From the NCBI GenBank assembly GCA_004570955.1, contig SPPL01000003.1:62001-126000 (forward strand): DNA of 64,000 nucleotides, in the 5' to 3' direction. Positions within the stretch are counted from its first letter, which is position 1; each line of letters starts with the position of its first letter. Shown here one piece after another: positions 8,537 through 17,458 of the stretch. The DNA comes from Jeotgalicoccus nanhaiensis (GTDB lineage: Bacteria > Bacillota > Bacilli > Staphylococcales > Salinicoccaceae). The notes beneath the pieces are model-generated. The model was not told the origin of the DNA and ran no database searches. It worked only from the letters and a program-made list of their open reading frames with translations. A program made the translations under genes and the position numbers.

Positions 8537-9675
8537 TATATTTTTACGTTCAACACTCTCATAATCTGTTCAACGGTTTTTTCAATATTAATACGTGTCC
8601 GTTCATGTTCCATAGCGGCTTCAACAGAAATGGGCGAACGTTGTATTGAAAACACCGCATCGATTCCATGATGATTTAAGTTATAGGCATCTTCGGTCAG
8701 ACTGCCGCCGACCGCAATGATCGGAATCGTATACTTCTCCGCTAAAGCGGCGAGACCTGCAGGCACTTTTCCCATCGATGTCTGAGCATCAAGCTGACCT
8801 TCACCTGTAATAATCAAATCCGCTGTTTTTAACTCCTCTTCAATGCCGAGGACATCCATAATTAACTCAACGCCGGATTCCAGCTGACCGTTTAAATAGC
8901 CATGAAAAGCAGCACCGAGTCCGCCTGCAGCACCCCCGCCTTCAATATTAGCGATATCGATATTCATTTCTTTTTGTGTCAGGTCAGCGTAGTGCACTAA
9001 ACCCGCATCCAGCACTTTCAGCATTTCACTATTGGCACCCTTTTGCGGTCCAAAGATGTATGATGCACCCTGCTCGCCGTATAAAATATTTGAAACATCA
9101 CAAGCTACTCTGAATTCACAATCTTTAAACTTGCGGCTTGCAGCGGTCTGTTTAATTGAATGTATTTGAGATAAAAAACCGCCGCCAAAGTGAATCTCTT
9201 TACCTTCACTATCACGGAACTCGTAACCCAGCGCCTGAAGCATGCCGACGCCCCCGTCGTTCGTTGCACTGCCGCCGAGACCAATAATGAATTTTCTCGC
9301 ACCATTATAATAAGCATGATTGATTAATTCACCGACACCGTAAGTTGTAGTTATAAGCGGATTCAACTGATCTTTAGACAACAATGTTAACCCGCATGCT
9401 GATGCGACTTCTATAATTGCGAGATTTTCATCTTTAATTAAGCCGTAAGACGCATCAACCGACGAGCCAAGCGGACCTGTGACAGACACTTCAATTAGGC
9501 TCCCATTCATACCGTCGACCAGAGTCTCCACAGTCCCCTCTCCACCGTCAGCCATAGCAAATGATTTTACAACAGACTCCGGAAACACCTGCTTTATACC
9601 TTTTTCAACCGCCTGATTCGCGCCGACAGAAGATAAACTGCCTTTAAATGAATCCATACCTGTGATGACTTTCAT
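8533..9675 (-). CDS. Glycerate kinase (GlxK/GarK type)
   Basis: Phosphorylates glycerate using ATP (family 1 glycerate kinase), feeding it into lower glycolysis. The 380-residue length is normal. Typical segments are visible: DSFKGSLSSVGANQAVEKG at the N-terminus, MADGGEGTVETLV, GLGGSATNDGGVGMLQALG and the C-terminal LIITGEGQLDAQTSMGKVP. It stands alone on the minus strand, convergent with the TSUP gene and overlapping its last four bases. Whether 2- or 3-phosphoglycerate is made cannot be told from sequence alone. Confidence 0.9.
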   Translation of the reverse strand: MKVITGMDSFKGSLSSVGANQAVEKGIKQVFPESVVKSFAMADGGEGTVETLVDGMNGSLIEVSVTGPLGSSVDASYGLIKDENLAIIEVASACGLTLLSKDQLNPLITTTYGVGELINHAYYNGARKFIIGLGGSATNDGGVGMLQALGYEFRDSEGKEIHFGGGFLSQIHSIKQTAASRKFKDCEFRVACDVSNILYGEQGASYIFGPQKGANSEMLKVLDAGLVHYADLTQKEMNIDIANIEGGGAAGGLGAAFHGYLNGQLESGVELIMDVLGIEEELKTADLIITGEGQLDAQTSMGKVPAGLAALAEKYTIPIIAVGGSLTEDAYNLNHHGIDAVFSIQRSPISVEAAMEHERTRINIEKTVEQIMRVLNVKIY

Positions 9676-9832
9676 CTGGTTCTCTCCTATTTATACATAG
9701 TAATTTTCATTAAATAACTTAATTTATAATGAGTATTCATCCTCCAATATAATTAACTTACGGCTCTGATTTGAACTCATTACTATTTATGATTATATTT
9801 ATATACAATTCTAATTGTAAGGAGTTAATACG

Positions 9833-10645
9833 ATGACTTTGGATGATATTGTATCAAACTTAAATACACTCAGTTTATTTATACCTGTTATTGGACTCAT
9901 TGTAACTTTTTTTTATAAAACTATTAAGATTTCCTACTCCGATGATGTAGATTTGAATAAAGCAAATAGAGCTTTTAAAAAGTTCTTAAAGACATCTTTA
10001 TATTTCTTATTTGTATTTTCATCTATATTAATCATACTTTTCACTTTATCCTCAGATCTTATTCAAACATATAGTCAAGAATGGGAGATGCTAGAAAATA
10101 AAAATAGAACTTACATTACATTTTTATTTTTCTATTCTATAGTAGCTAGTGCACTTGCTTTTTATTCTCTAATATTTTTTTCAAATTACAAAGAAGAGAC
10201 TTTTCTAATTTTAGAAGATTCTCTCGGAGAACACGAATATAAACTACTTAGTAAAGCATATGAACAAAATATTGTGACTATCAAATATCAAAATCCAGAA
10301 AACCTTGATACAGTCTATGAAAAAGCTGTCGATATAAAGGAATGCACTTTAATTTATAGAACTGTGACTAAAAATATAATTCAACAAGATTTCCACCTCA
10401 TTAGAACTAAATCACCAAGTTGGTTACGTCTAATAATAATCGTTCTTATTGTTATTTTAATCGCTATTTCATCATGTTATACTTTCAGTGTTTTTTGGGG
10501 GTACATTGAATTAAGTTCAGCTACCGATGGATTTTCTGAATCTTTATTTGCAATATATATAATTATTTCTTTAACTTTTGTTATTCCAATAGGCGCAGGA
10601 ATTATTTTTCTTATAAAAGCTTATAAATTCAAATGGTATAAATAA
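9833..10645 (+). CDS. Hypothetical membrane protein, AT-rich
   Basis: A 270-residue protein that I do not recognise. Hydrophobic segments lie at about residues 13-30, 50-70, 92-115, 198-220 and 240-265. A soluble, charged region (about 120-195) lies between the third and fourth and is predicted to face one side of the membrane. The ATG is preceded by AAGGAG. Its base composition is clearly more AT-rich than its neighbours, and codons ending in A or T dominate, which suggests later acquisition. It is followed after 67 bp by a same-strand reductase gene with its own ribosome site. Confidence 0.6.
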   Translation: MTLDDIVSNLNTLSLFIPVIGLIVTFFYKTIKISYSDDVDLNKANRAFKKFLKTSLYFLFVFSSILIILFTLSSDLIQTYSQEWEMLENKNRTYITFLFFYSIVASALAFYSLIFFSNYKEETFLILEDSLGEHEYKLLSKAYEQNIVTIKYQNPENLDTVYEKAVDIKECTLIYRTVTKNIIQQDFHLIRTKSPSWLRLIIIVLIVILIAISSCYTFSVFWGYIELSSATDGFSESLFAIYIIISLTFVIPIGAGIIFLIKAYKFKWYK

Positions 10646-10712
10646 TCCCCGGATATTTAACATGCTCATCTTAAGGGTAAAGATGAGTAAAGTATTAATT
10701 AGGAGGCTTACA

Positions 10713-11708
10713 ATGGATTCTTTCAAAGCTTTAGTTGCTGATAAAACTGACGAAGGTACTGAGATGAGCATCAAGGTGCTCGAAATAGAAGATTTAACCG
10801 AAGGTGACGTTTTAATCGACGTTCACTATTCCAGCGTCAATTATAAAGATGGTATGGTGGCGGCAAAAGGTGAAATTGCGGAGTATTTCCCGATTATCCC
10901 GGGTATTGATCTTGCCGGTGAAGTTATTGAGTCAAAGGATGACAAGTTTAAAAAAGGGGATGCTGTCATCGCGACGAGCTACAAAATTGGCACGGGAATT
11001 TCAGGCGGTTTTTCTGAAATTGCACGTGTTCCCGCCGAATGGGTCGTACCCTTACCTGAAGATATGACTTTAAAAGAGTCGATGGAACTTGGTACAGCCG
11101 GTTTAACAGCTGGTATTTCAATTACAAAGCTCGAACAGACAGGCATGCATCCTGATAACGGTGATGTTCTGGTCGCCGGGGCTTCCGGCGGGACAGGCAG
11201 TTTATCCGTTAATATGCTGTCTTCAGCAGGTTACAATGTTGTTGCAAGCACCGGCAGTATGGATGAAGTGGACTATTTAAAATCAATCGGCGCAGCAAAA
11301 GTCATTCATCGTGATGAAGTGATTAACCAGGATAGCAAACCGGTTATAAAACCTGTCTATCAGGCCGCTATTGACCCGGTCGGCGGCAAGACAACAGAAT
11401 ATATTATTAAGAGCCTTAAACCCGAAGGCGCACTTGCAACATTCGGTCTTGTCGGCGGCATTCAAGTCCGTACAACGGTTCTCCCGTTCATCGGACGCGG
11501 CATTCACTGGCTCGGAGTGGACTCCGTTTTTTATCCTATGGAAAAACGTAAAAAAGTCTGGGACAGATTAGCGAATGATTTAAAACTGGACATTCATACA
11601 AAAGAAGTCGTCAACGAAGTGAGTCTCGAGGAACTGCCGCAGGTGCTTCACGATATTATCGACGGCAAAGTCAGAGGCCGCACGATTGTTAACTTAAAAA
11701 ACAGCTAG
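10713..11708 (+). CDS. YhdH/YhfP-family quinone oxidoreductase (acrylyl-CoA reductase type)
   Basis: A 331-residue zinc-independent medium-chain dehydrogenase/reductase using NADPH. The start at 10713 follows AGGAGG; the frame is open further upstream but without a ribosome site. Key segments are the N-terminal GroES-like domain (SVNYKDGMVAAKG, PIIPGIDLAGEV) and the Rossmann motif VAGASGGTGSLSVNML at about residues 150-165. The late segment GRGIHWLGVDSV is characteristic of the YhdH group. Members reduce quinones or acryloyl-CoA; the physiological substrate here is not known. Confidence 0.85.
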   Translation: MDSFKALVADKTDEGTEMSIKVLEIEDLTEGDVLIDVHYSSVNYKDGMVAAKGEIAEYFPIIPGIDLAGEVIESKDDKFKKGDAVIATSYKIGTGISGGFSEIARVPAEWVVPLPEDMTLKESMELGTAGLTAGISITKLEQTGMHPDNGDVLVAGASGGTGSLSVNMLSSAGYNVVASTGSMDEVDYLKSIGAAKVIHRDEVINQDSKPVIKPVYQAAIDPVGGKTTEYIIKSLKPEGALATFGLVGGIQVRTTVLPFIGRGIHWLGVDSVFYPMEKRKKVWDRLANDLKLDIHTKEVVNEVSLEELPQVLHDIIDGKVRGRTIVNLKNS

Positions 11709-11833
11709 TTTATGCAACTAGTTTAGAAGAAATTGTAATAGAAACACATGAAAGCACAGCCCATAACGGACAAGCTTCTGTTATACAGGGCCAGCTGAAA
11801 AAGTTATAAAATGGCAGCCGCTGCTTACAAAAA

Positions 11834-11868
11834 AATCCTGAATGGAGTTATCCATTCAGGATTTTCTT
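11834..11868. terminator. Bidirectional terminator between the reductase and osmC genes
   Basis: AATCCTGAATGG pairs with CCATTCAGGATT; the plus strand continues TTTCTTTCTTT and the minus strand TTTTTTTG, so it can stop both convergent genes. The bases between 11709 and 11833 show nothing else recognisable. Confidence 0.85.
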
Positions 11869-11871
11869 TCT

Positions 11872-12297
11872 TTACTCGAATATAATTTTACCTTCGATTT
11901 TAATCTCAGCATCCGCCCTCTTAAGCAGATTACCCACATGACATCCCATATCAGCTGTATTAAATGCGCGTTCTGCAAATTTAATCTCTTCTTCAGTAGC
12001 ATTTTCCGGCATGGTCACTTCGGGATAATGCACAATTTTTAGCCCTTGATCTTTTGAGTTAACAGCATCCGTTGCCATCGTAAGATTTTTAACCGGCAAA
12101 TTTCGTGCTGCAGTCAAAGCAATCAGTGTCATTGCATAGCATGATGCAGCAGAAGCAGCCAGCAGTTCAGTCGGATTAGCACCTTCTCCGCTTCCTCCTG
12201 ACACTGTCGGAATTGCAATCTGCGTATCCATCTTATCAGCTGTAATTTTACCTGTTCCTTTCGTACTGCCGTTCCATACGGTTTTTAAATGAGCCAT
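11872..12297 (-). CDS. OsmC/Ohr-family peroxiredoxin
   Basis: A 141-residue OsmC-fold protein expected to reduce organic hydroperoxides with a cysteine pair. The two catalytic cysteines are C53 (in AASCYAM) and C119 (in MGCHVGN), both in the expected helices. The NPTELLAASAASC segment is typical of the OsmC branch. Length is normal and there is no signal peptide. An AAAGGAGGC ribosome site precedes the ATG. It has its own terminator and is separated from the upstream peptidase gene on the same strand by 92 bp. Confidence 0.88.
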   Translation of the reverse strand: MAHLKTVWNGSTKGTGKITADKMDTQIAIPTVSGGSGEGANPTELLAASAASCYAMTLIALTAARNLPVKNLTMATDAVNSKDQGLKIVHYPEVTMPENATEEEIKFAERAFNTADMGCHVGNLLKRADAEIKIEGKIIFE

Positions 12298-12389
12298 AGG
12301 TACTGCCTCCTTTAGGATGGGTTTAATTTTATATCGTAATAATCTTGCTGACTATATACCCTCTTTTTACTCTCTTTATTATCAAGATA

Positions 12390-14000
12390 TTAGTTAAAAA
12401 CTTTATTTATAATTTTTCTGAGCACTGCCGGCATCATTTCAAATGCATTTTTCTTATGCAGCCGTTCGGTCATCTTATGCGCGTCCTTCCCGTACGGCCC
12501 GATATTCATCACCGGCGCACTCAGCTGCTGCATAGCTTCAAAAGGTATTGAATATGTTTCTCCCCATAGCGGCGCGTTATTTTTAAATGACTGCCAGCCC
12601 TTATCTTCGGGGTTATAGTTCACATAACTGAGATCTGAGATGCCGTTGAAGTAATGTTTGCTCGTTACATCATAATTGTATTTGCTCAGCATTTCACTTT
12701 TAGCCGCTTCAATCAGTTTTTTCACTAATTCATCATCGGAAGAGTTTACTGCCGGCATATATGGCGGAGCAAACATCAGTACTGTTGCCGGTGCCAGCTC
12801 CTGGCAATACTCCATCAGCTGGTCCGCAATCAGCAGGGTAATCTTCCGCTCATCTGCACCATTACTTTCGACCACTTTCCGGATTAATTCATCTGCTTCA
12901 TCTTTACTGTATTTATCGATAAAGTAATCGAGTACTTCGTGATACTCCAGCACCCTGATGCAGTTCAGCGCTTTTACATTATTGGCCTCACATATTTTTT
13001 CATAGTCTGTCCTGCACTCGTGCATCGCATCTTCAGCAATCTCTTTAAACGTCAGCATGACATCTTTTGCCGTCTGAGACAGTGTAAACACATTATATAA
13101 GGCGTAGCTGTGATGAGATGTCTGCACATCGTAATTATCTTTTAAATCATTGGCCTGCAGGCAGACCGGCAGCGGGGTTGTTTCACCGTCAAAAGTTTCT
13201 TGAAACTTATTCGTGAATTCCATCTTTTTCGTTAAATATGAACCGATGAAATGTGATGTGATGCCGCTCAGCGGCTCACCCGCATGAGTCGGCACACCGT
13301 AAAACAGTGCTGCCGGCAATATTTTACCGATTGAACCCGAGTATATGTAATGATTTTCATCATACGGCTCTTGTGTAAATGATGGTTCCCCGTTTAAGAA
13401 CAATTTTATATTTAGTTTGCGTGCTTTGGATATTTCGAGAATACCGGGCACTGCACTGAGCATGCCTGCAGAACTGACTTCTTCATCAGACACCGTTACA
13501 AGCAGTAAATTGACCGGCCATTCTTCACGCACTGCCTGTTCAATTAAGTGCATGTGCAGCGCGAGTCCCATTTTCATATCCATAGTGCCGCGTCCGAATA
13601 TATATTCATTTGTATATAAATCTTCTTTAGCATCCGGCGTTAAGAAATCCGGATTGTCATAAAAGGCCTGAGTCAGTTTTTCAGGACTGAATGCGAGTTC
13701 CTGCAGCTGACCGTATTCTTTAATACCAACTGTATCAAAGTGACTGATCAGCACGACAGTATCGGAGCTTTTATCTGTCTTATATAGGGCTGTGAATGCA
13801 TTCCTGTCTTTTTTCGCATCAAATAATTTAATGTTTTCCGGGTTGGATTTAAAATAATCCAGCTCTTTAAATTTCTCCGTCAGCTTATAAGGGAAATCAA
13901 TCTCTCCCTCTGTTCCCGATAAACTTCTCCACTCCGTTAACTCATAAAGCAGCGCTTCAAGCTGTGCTGGTGACTCCCATAAGTATTCTTGCTGTTCCAT
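12390..14000 (-). CDS. RocB-like M20-family peptidase
   Basis: A 536-residue member of the M20 peptidase group that resembles Bacillus RocB, a protein of the arginine/ornithine degradation regulon whose reaction is undefined. Metal-site segments are present: LISHFDTVG (H, D), GRGTMDMKMG (D) and SDEEVSSAG (EE). The start at 14000 is preferred because GGGAG lies eight bases before it; the ATG at 14006 would be too close. It is monocistronic, and a Noc-box-like palindrome lies about 40 bp upstream. Substrate unknown. Confidence 0.8.
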   Translation of the reverse strand: MEQQEYLWESPAQLEALLYELTEWRSLSGTEGEIDFPYKLTEKFKELDYFKSNPENIKLFDAKKDRNAFTALYKTDKSSDTVVLISHFDTVGIKEYGQLQELAFSPEKLTQAFYDNPDFLTPDAKEDLYTNEYIFGRGTMDMKMGLALHMHLIEQAVREEWPVNLLLVTVSDEEVSSAGMLSAVPGILEISKARKLNIKLFLNGEPSFTQEPYDENHYIYSGSIGKILPAALFYGVPTHAGEPLSGITSHFIGSYLTKKMEFTNKFQETFDGETTPLPVCLQANDLKDNYDVQTSHHSYALYNVFTLSQTAKDVMLTFKEIAEDAMHECRTDYEKICEANNVKALNCIRVLEYHEVLDYFIDKYSKDEADELIRKVVESNGADERKITLLIADQLMEYCQELAPATVLMFAPPYMPAVNSSDDELVKKLIEAAKSEMLSKYNYDVTSKHYFNGISDLSYVNYNPEDKGWQSFKNNAPLWGETYSIPFEAMQQLSAPVMNIGPYGKDAHKMTERLHKKNAFEMMPAVLRKIINKVFN

Positions 14001-14042
14001 ATGCATAACTCCCTTTGTTTACAATAAAATCGTAGCCGGTAT

Positions 14043-14056
14043 ATTTCCCGGGAAAC
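14043..14056. promoter_or_regulatory. Candidate Noc-binding site
   Basis: ATTTCCCGGGAAAC differs at one base from the Bacillus/Staphylococcus Noc box ATTTCCCGGGAAAT. The window encodes Noc, and the site is intergenic. Confidence 0.5.
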
Positions 14057-14165
14057 TTTGTTATTCATGCTTTCCTTCTACTTTATATTAAATATCTTAA
14101 TATTGAAAATATATATAGTATACTCTTTGACAAATGCCATGGAATAATAAAATTCAGGAATTATA

Positions 14166-14194
14166 TTGAGTAAAAGCTGAAGATAGCCTACAAT
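14166..14194 (+). promoter_or_regulatory. SigA-type promoter of tRNA-Ala
   Basis: TTGAGT, 17 bases, TACAAT; transcription would begin near 14201, about 13 bases before the tRNA. Confidence 0.6.
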
Positions 14195-14213
14195 GTATAT
14201 AATGCAATTTTAA

Positions 14214-14286
14214 GGGGCCATAGCTCAGCTGGGAGAGCGTTGCGCTGGCAGTGCAAAGGTCAGGGGTTCGAGCCCCCTTGGCTCCA
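14214..14286 (+). tRNA. tRNA-Ala (anticodon GGC)
   Basis: A full cloverleaf can be drawn. The acceptor GGGGCCA pairs with TGGCTCC (one G-U), with A as discriminator base. The D-stem is GCTC/GAGC. The anticodon stem TTGCG/TGCAA encloses the loop CTGGCAG, giving anticodon GGC (codons GCC and GCU). The T-stem AGGGG/CCCCT has loop TTCGAGC. The 3' CCA is not encoded. The gene has its own promoter and is followed by a perfect terminator hairpin. Confidence 0.96.
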
Positions 14287-14293
14287 CTTACTT

Positions 14294-14331
14294 AAAACAG
14301 CCGTCTCATATTAATATGAGACGGCTGTTTT
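14294..14331. terminator. Bidirectional terminator after tRNA-Ala
   Basis: A near-continuous palindrome: AAAACAGCCGTCTCATAT paired with ATATGAGACGGCTGTTTT around a two-base centre. It also stops the convergent Asp-box gene ending at 14341. Confidence 0.9.
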
Positions 14332-14340
14332 GTGTTCAGT

Positions 14341-15348
14341 TTAATTAGTCAGACAGGCTGAGTTAATTTTATTCTTTGTGACTTCTGCCGGGAAATCGAC
14401 CGGCACTTTCATCCAGGTTTTACCGCGGTCAACTGAATGATAGACACCCTTATTATTAACGCCGTAAAAAACACTCGGTACATCAGATGATGTTAAAAGG
14501 TGAGTCACAATCGTACCTTTGCCGTCCGGCAGCCCTTCTGTGACTTTCTGCCACGGTTCATCTTTTTGTTTACGGAAAATTTTCATTTCCGTCTTTTCCC
14601 TTTCCGGCATATAAGCGGATGCCGGTCCTCTTGCACCGGAGACAAGAACAGTGTCTTTATCACCCGGGTCAGCTGCGACATGCACTAAATACGTAAAATC
14701 ACCGAGACCTTCATTATCAGTCTGCCACGATTCTCCTTTATCGTCACTCCATGCATAACCACCTCCGCCTGCTTCATACAGCAGATTATCATCATCAGGA
14801 TGAATAATCACATTATGCACATCAAACTGCGAGCCGTCTTTACGATCTTCAAATGATTCGCCATTATCAATTGAACGCATAATACCGCCAAGCTCAATGC
14901 CGGCCAGAACAAATGATTCATCCATAATACCGCTCGCTATATCTTTAACGTGATGTGTATCAGGACGCGGCGGAAAACTCCATTCGGATTTCGACGGCAG
15001 ATCCTGAAGTGCAGTCATTTCGGCCCACGTTTCACCATCGTCGGCTGAATAATGAAGTTCGCTCGGTTCGGTTCCGACGTACAGTCTTTTAGACACAGGA
15101 CTAATATGAAGCGACATGATTCTTTTCGGTAATGCATCCTCTCCGACCGCTTCAAAAGACTCTCCGTTATCCCGGCTCCGAAACAAACCGTCATCGAAAG
15201 TCCCGATGTAAATCGTCTCCGACAATTCATCAGCAGCCACTGCACGCACATCATCATAACCTGTTTCTATCTCTTTAATCGACCAGTCCTGCTCTCTGCC
15301 TGAAACCCTGAAAATTTTAGATCCTGAAGTAAAATAAATTGAAGTCAT
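14341..15348 (-). CDS. Cytoplasmic Asp-box (BNR) beta-propeller protein
   Basis: A 335-residue protein with at least five Asp-box motifs (S-x-D-x-G-x-T/S-W/F): SRDNGESF, SADDGETW, SIDNGESF, SDDKGESW and SVDRGKTW. These turns mark the blades of sialidase-like beta-propellers. No signal peptide, anchor or catalytic arginine triad of sialidases is evident, so enzymatic activity is doubtful. Related proteins are annotated as glycosyl hydrolase or WD40/YVTN/BNR-repeat proteins. It is monocistronic between the tRNA terminator and a DUF998 gene on the same strand. Confidence 0.75.
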   Translation of the reverse strand: MTSIYFTSGSKIFRVSGREQDWSIKEIETGYDDVRAVAADELSETIYIGTFDDGLFRSRDNGESFEAVGEDALPKRIMSLHISPVSKRLYVGTEPSELHYSADDGETWAEMTALQDLPSKSEWSFPPRPDTHHVKDIASGIMDESFVLAGIELGGIMRSIDNGESFEDRKDGSQFDVHNVIIHPDDDNLLYEAGGGGYAWSDDKGESWQTDNEGLGDFTYLVHVAADPGDKDTVLVSGARGPASAYMPEREKTEMKIFRKQKDEPWQKVTEGLPDGKGTIVTHLLTSSDVPSVFYGVNNKGVYHSVDRGKTWMKVPVDFPAEVTKNKINSACLTN

Positions 15349-15381
15349 TAATATTCCTCCTTAATTAATCTCACATAAAAC

Positions 15382-16092
15382 CTATTTACGTTTAATTGAT
15401 TTATTCAGCAGCATAACTCCTGTAACAACCATCCACAGCCAGATTGAAGCATAAAGTGCCCTCTGAATTAAGCCTCCCGGCAGCTCAGGAAACACAAGTT
15501 GTAAAAATATAAACAGCAGACTCAGTAAATTAAGCATCAGACAGAAATAAGTCCATTTTGATAATTTCGGCATTGTACTTCTAATTGCCCATCCAATAAT
15601 AATTAAAGCAGGTATTTGAACAAACATTCCCGGCAATGAAGCAAATGTGTGGACTAAAAAGTTTATATCAGCGGGGAATATTCCTGAAAAACTGTAGCTG
15701 ACTCCGAAAATAACGAGCAGCACAGTCGCTGTTTTGGTTTTCTTGTTATCCGACCAAAATTTATGAAGAAAAATTGCACCGGTAAAAACTGCTATTCCGG
15801 TTAAAGTAAACGTCCAGTTCATCGTCAAGTGAGCTGGTGAACAAATTTCATAAGCAGCGAGCTCATATGTATCTATTCCACATATAGTTACACCTAAATC
15901 ACTCATCGGCTGTTTTAAGAAATTATACGGTACAGTACTTGCTCTAATGACCAAAAGTTCAACGATAAAATATAAACTTAATGTAATCCAGGACAGCGCA
16001 CCAATAATTTTTGTAACCTCACATTTATCTTTTAATGCTAATGCCGCAATGAACATACTCACGGTTAAGATGCCCATTAATATATAAGACAT
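15382..16092 (-). CDS. DUF998-family membrane protein
   Basis: A 236-residue protein with about six hydrophobic spans (roughly residues 1-20, 27-48, 90-110, 120-140, 150-172, 180-225) and short loops. The loop PYNFLKQPMSDLGVTICG after the second span contains the S/DLG motif seen in DUF998 proteins. Function of the family is unknown. The ATG follows a GGGGGGAAG ribosome site, and the gene is 32 bp from the pentapeptide-repeat gene upstream on the same strand. Confidence 0.7.
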   Translation of the reverse strand: MSYILMGILTVSMFIAALALKDKCEVTKIIGALSWITLSLYFIVELLVIRASTVPYNFLKQPMSDLGVTICGIDTYELAAYEICSPAHLTMNWTFTLTGIAVFTGAIFLHKFWSDNKKTKTATVLLVIFGVSYSFSGIFPADINFLVHTFASLPGMFVQIPALIIIGWAIRSTMPKLSKWTYFCLMLNLLSLLFIFLQLVFPELPGGLIQRALYASIWLWMVVTGVMLLNKSIKRK

Positions 16093-16124
16093 GACTTCCC
16101 CCCTGCACCTGCTGCAAGTTCTAT

Positions 16125-16763
16125 TTAATCATCTTTCACTACCAGTCCCATCAATGCTGCCATCTGAATCGCCTGCACACTCGAAACGATGCATCCTTCC
16201 AAATCTTCGCGTTTAATACTTAATGATTCAAAATGAGATGAACTGATATCAATACCTTTAAGCGGCGTATCAACAAATCTGGCTTCTGACAAATCACAAT
16301 TGTCGAAACCGATATTTTTAAATTTATTATTAAAGAAATCTGCTGTAACCATTCTCGCATTTTCAAACAGCACATTCTCAAGTTTAGATTCGCTTATTCC
16401 CGATAAGTTTAACAGTGATTCAGAAAACTTAACGTTTTTAATTCTGGATTCATCGAAACTGACGCCAATCATTTTGCAGTTAACAAATTCAACATTATGG
16501 ACAGAAGCACCGCTAAATACTGTATTTGAAAAGTCACAGTTAACAAATCTTGTATCAGTTAAATCTGCATTATCAAATTCATTATTCGATAAATTACTAT
16601 TCTTAATTACGGAGTTATATGAGATTAATCTTCTAAGGTCAGTATCAAGAAATTCAGCATCGTTAATTTCAATACCATCAAATATCTGATCCTCATCATT
16701 CACAATTGCTTCATAAGAAACGATTTCTAATTCGCCTGCTATTTTCAATGGTTTTAACTTCAT
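16125..16763 (-). CDS. Pentapeptide-repeat protein
   Basis: A 212-residue protein whose residues 30-185 are made of A(D/N)LXX-type repeats (for example NSNLSNNEFDNADLTDTRFV and the run CDFSNTVFSGASVHNVEF), predicting a right-handed quadrilateral beta-helix. The C-terminus (IVSSVQAIQMAALMGLVVKDD) matches the helical cap found in many bacterial members. Some family members mimic DNA and protect gyrase from quinolones, but nothing here shows that role. It is followed closely by the DUF998 gene, with which it may be cotranscribed. Confidence 0.8.
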   Translation of the reverse strand: MKLKPLKIAGELEIVSYEAIVNDEDQIFDGIEINDAEFLDTDLRRLISYNSVIKNSNLSNNEFDNADLTDTRFVNCDFSNTVFSGASVHNVEFVNCKMIGVSFDESRIKNVKFSESLLNLSGISESKLENVLFENARMVTADFFNNKFKNIGFDNCDLSEARFVDTPLKGIDISSSHFESLSIKREDLEGCIVSSVQAIQMAALMGLVVKDD

Positions 16764-16804
16764 TTTTCTTCCTCACTCTTCATATTTTCATTTATACCCT
16801 CATT

Positions 16805-16836
16805 ATAAAAAACCATAACACATTAAGCGTTATGGT
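16805..16836 (-). terminator. Minus-strand terminator
   Basis: ACCATAAC pairs with GTTATGGT and is followed on the minus strand by TTTTTTATAA. It lies between the membrane-protein gene at 17023 and the pentapeptide gene. The 16837-16980 stretch between it and the next hairpin holds no gene I can support. Confidence 0.65.
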
Positions 16837-16982
16837 CCTTCTGAAAGCATTCTATTTATTTTTAAAGCTGGGTCTCACTTGTCCAGTTTATACAACGGCG
16901 TTGTACTCCAATCCACATCTGGTTAATGTTATTCTTTACTCTATGTTCAGATGATAAATGCTAAGGTCCGCTTCAGCGCAAG

Positions 16983-17014
16983 AAAAACCAGCTTCCTCAT
17001 TGAGAAAACTGGTT
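16983..17014 (-). terminator. Terminator of the small membrane-protein gene
   Basis: On the minus strand AACCAG-TTTTCTC pairs with GAGGAAG-CTGGTT, then TTTTTC, eight bases past the stop codon. Confidence 0.7.
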
Positions 17015-17022
17015 AGAGATTT

Positions 17023-17406
17023 TTAAGTCCCGTCTGTACTTTTCTTAAAGTTAAATTGTGATAGCAGCGGCAATCCAACCAAAAATAGCCAAAATTCTGC
17101 TTGTCGAATATTAAATGCTTTCATGTCCGGTTCTCCAACAAAAATATTCATCGCTATGATTGCCAGCCAAACAGTAATCATTGAAAGCAGCCACTGCTTT
17201 CTAGACGTTTGCTTATCTTCAGCAGTGTCTTTTGTTTCGGATTTGTCTGTTTTCTTCTCAAAAATAGCACCGATAAAAATAATCATGAATGCCAGTATTA
17301 TTGGTCCAAATTGGATATACCACGGAATTCTATGATAAAAATCTGTAACAATCAATATAAACACTGAACTGGACAGTATTATTGTTATAAATGTACTTTT
17401 TGACAC
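17023..17406 (-). CDS. Small hypothetical membrane protein
   Basis: A 127-residue protein with four predicted spans (about residues 5-22, 30-50, 73-90 and 102-118) and a charged cytosolic loop (about 52-72) rich in K, E, D and T. It starts at a GTG preceded by AAGGTG. I recognise no family. The gene is flanked by its own terminator and by the M42 peptidase gene upstream on the same strand, 52 bp away. Confidence 0.6.
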   Translation of the reverse strand: MSKSTFITIILSSSVFILIVTDFYHRIPWYIQFGPIILAFMIIFIGAIFEKKTDKSETKDTAEDKQTSRKQWLLSMITVWLAIIAMNIFVGEPDMKAFNIRQAEFWLFLVGLPLLSQFNFKKSTDGT

Positions 17407-17458
17407 ACTAACAACACCTTAGTAATTATTTAAAGATTCAATCCTTCCTTCAATATCG

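Noticed and set aside
14341-15348. Sialidase
   Set aside because: Asp boxes are present, but the catalytic Arg triad and a secretion signal are not evident, so only a beta-propeller call is supported.
16837-16982. Insertion-sequence remnant between two hairpins
   Set aside because: The region looks like degraded sequence, but no transposase codons or terminal repeats can be identified.
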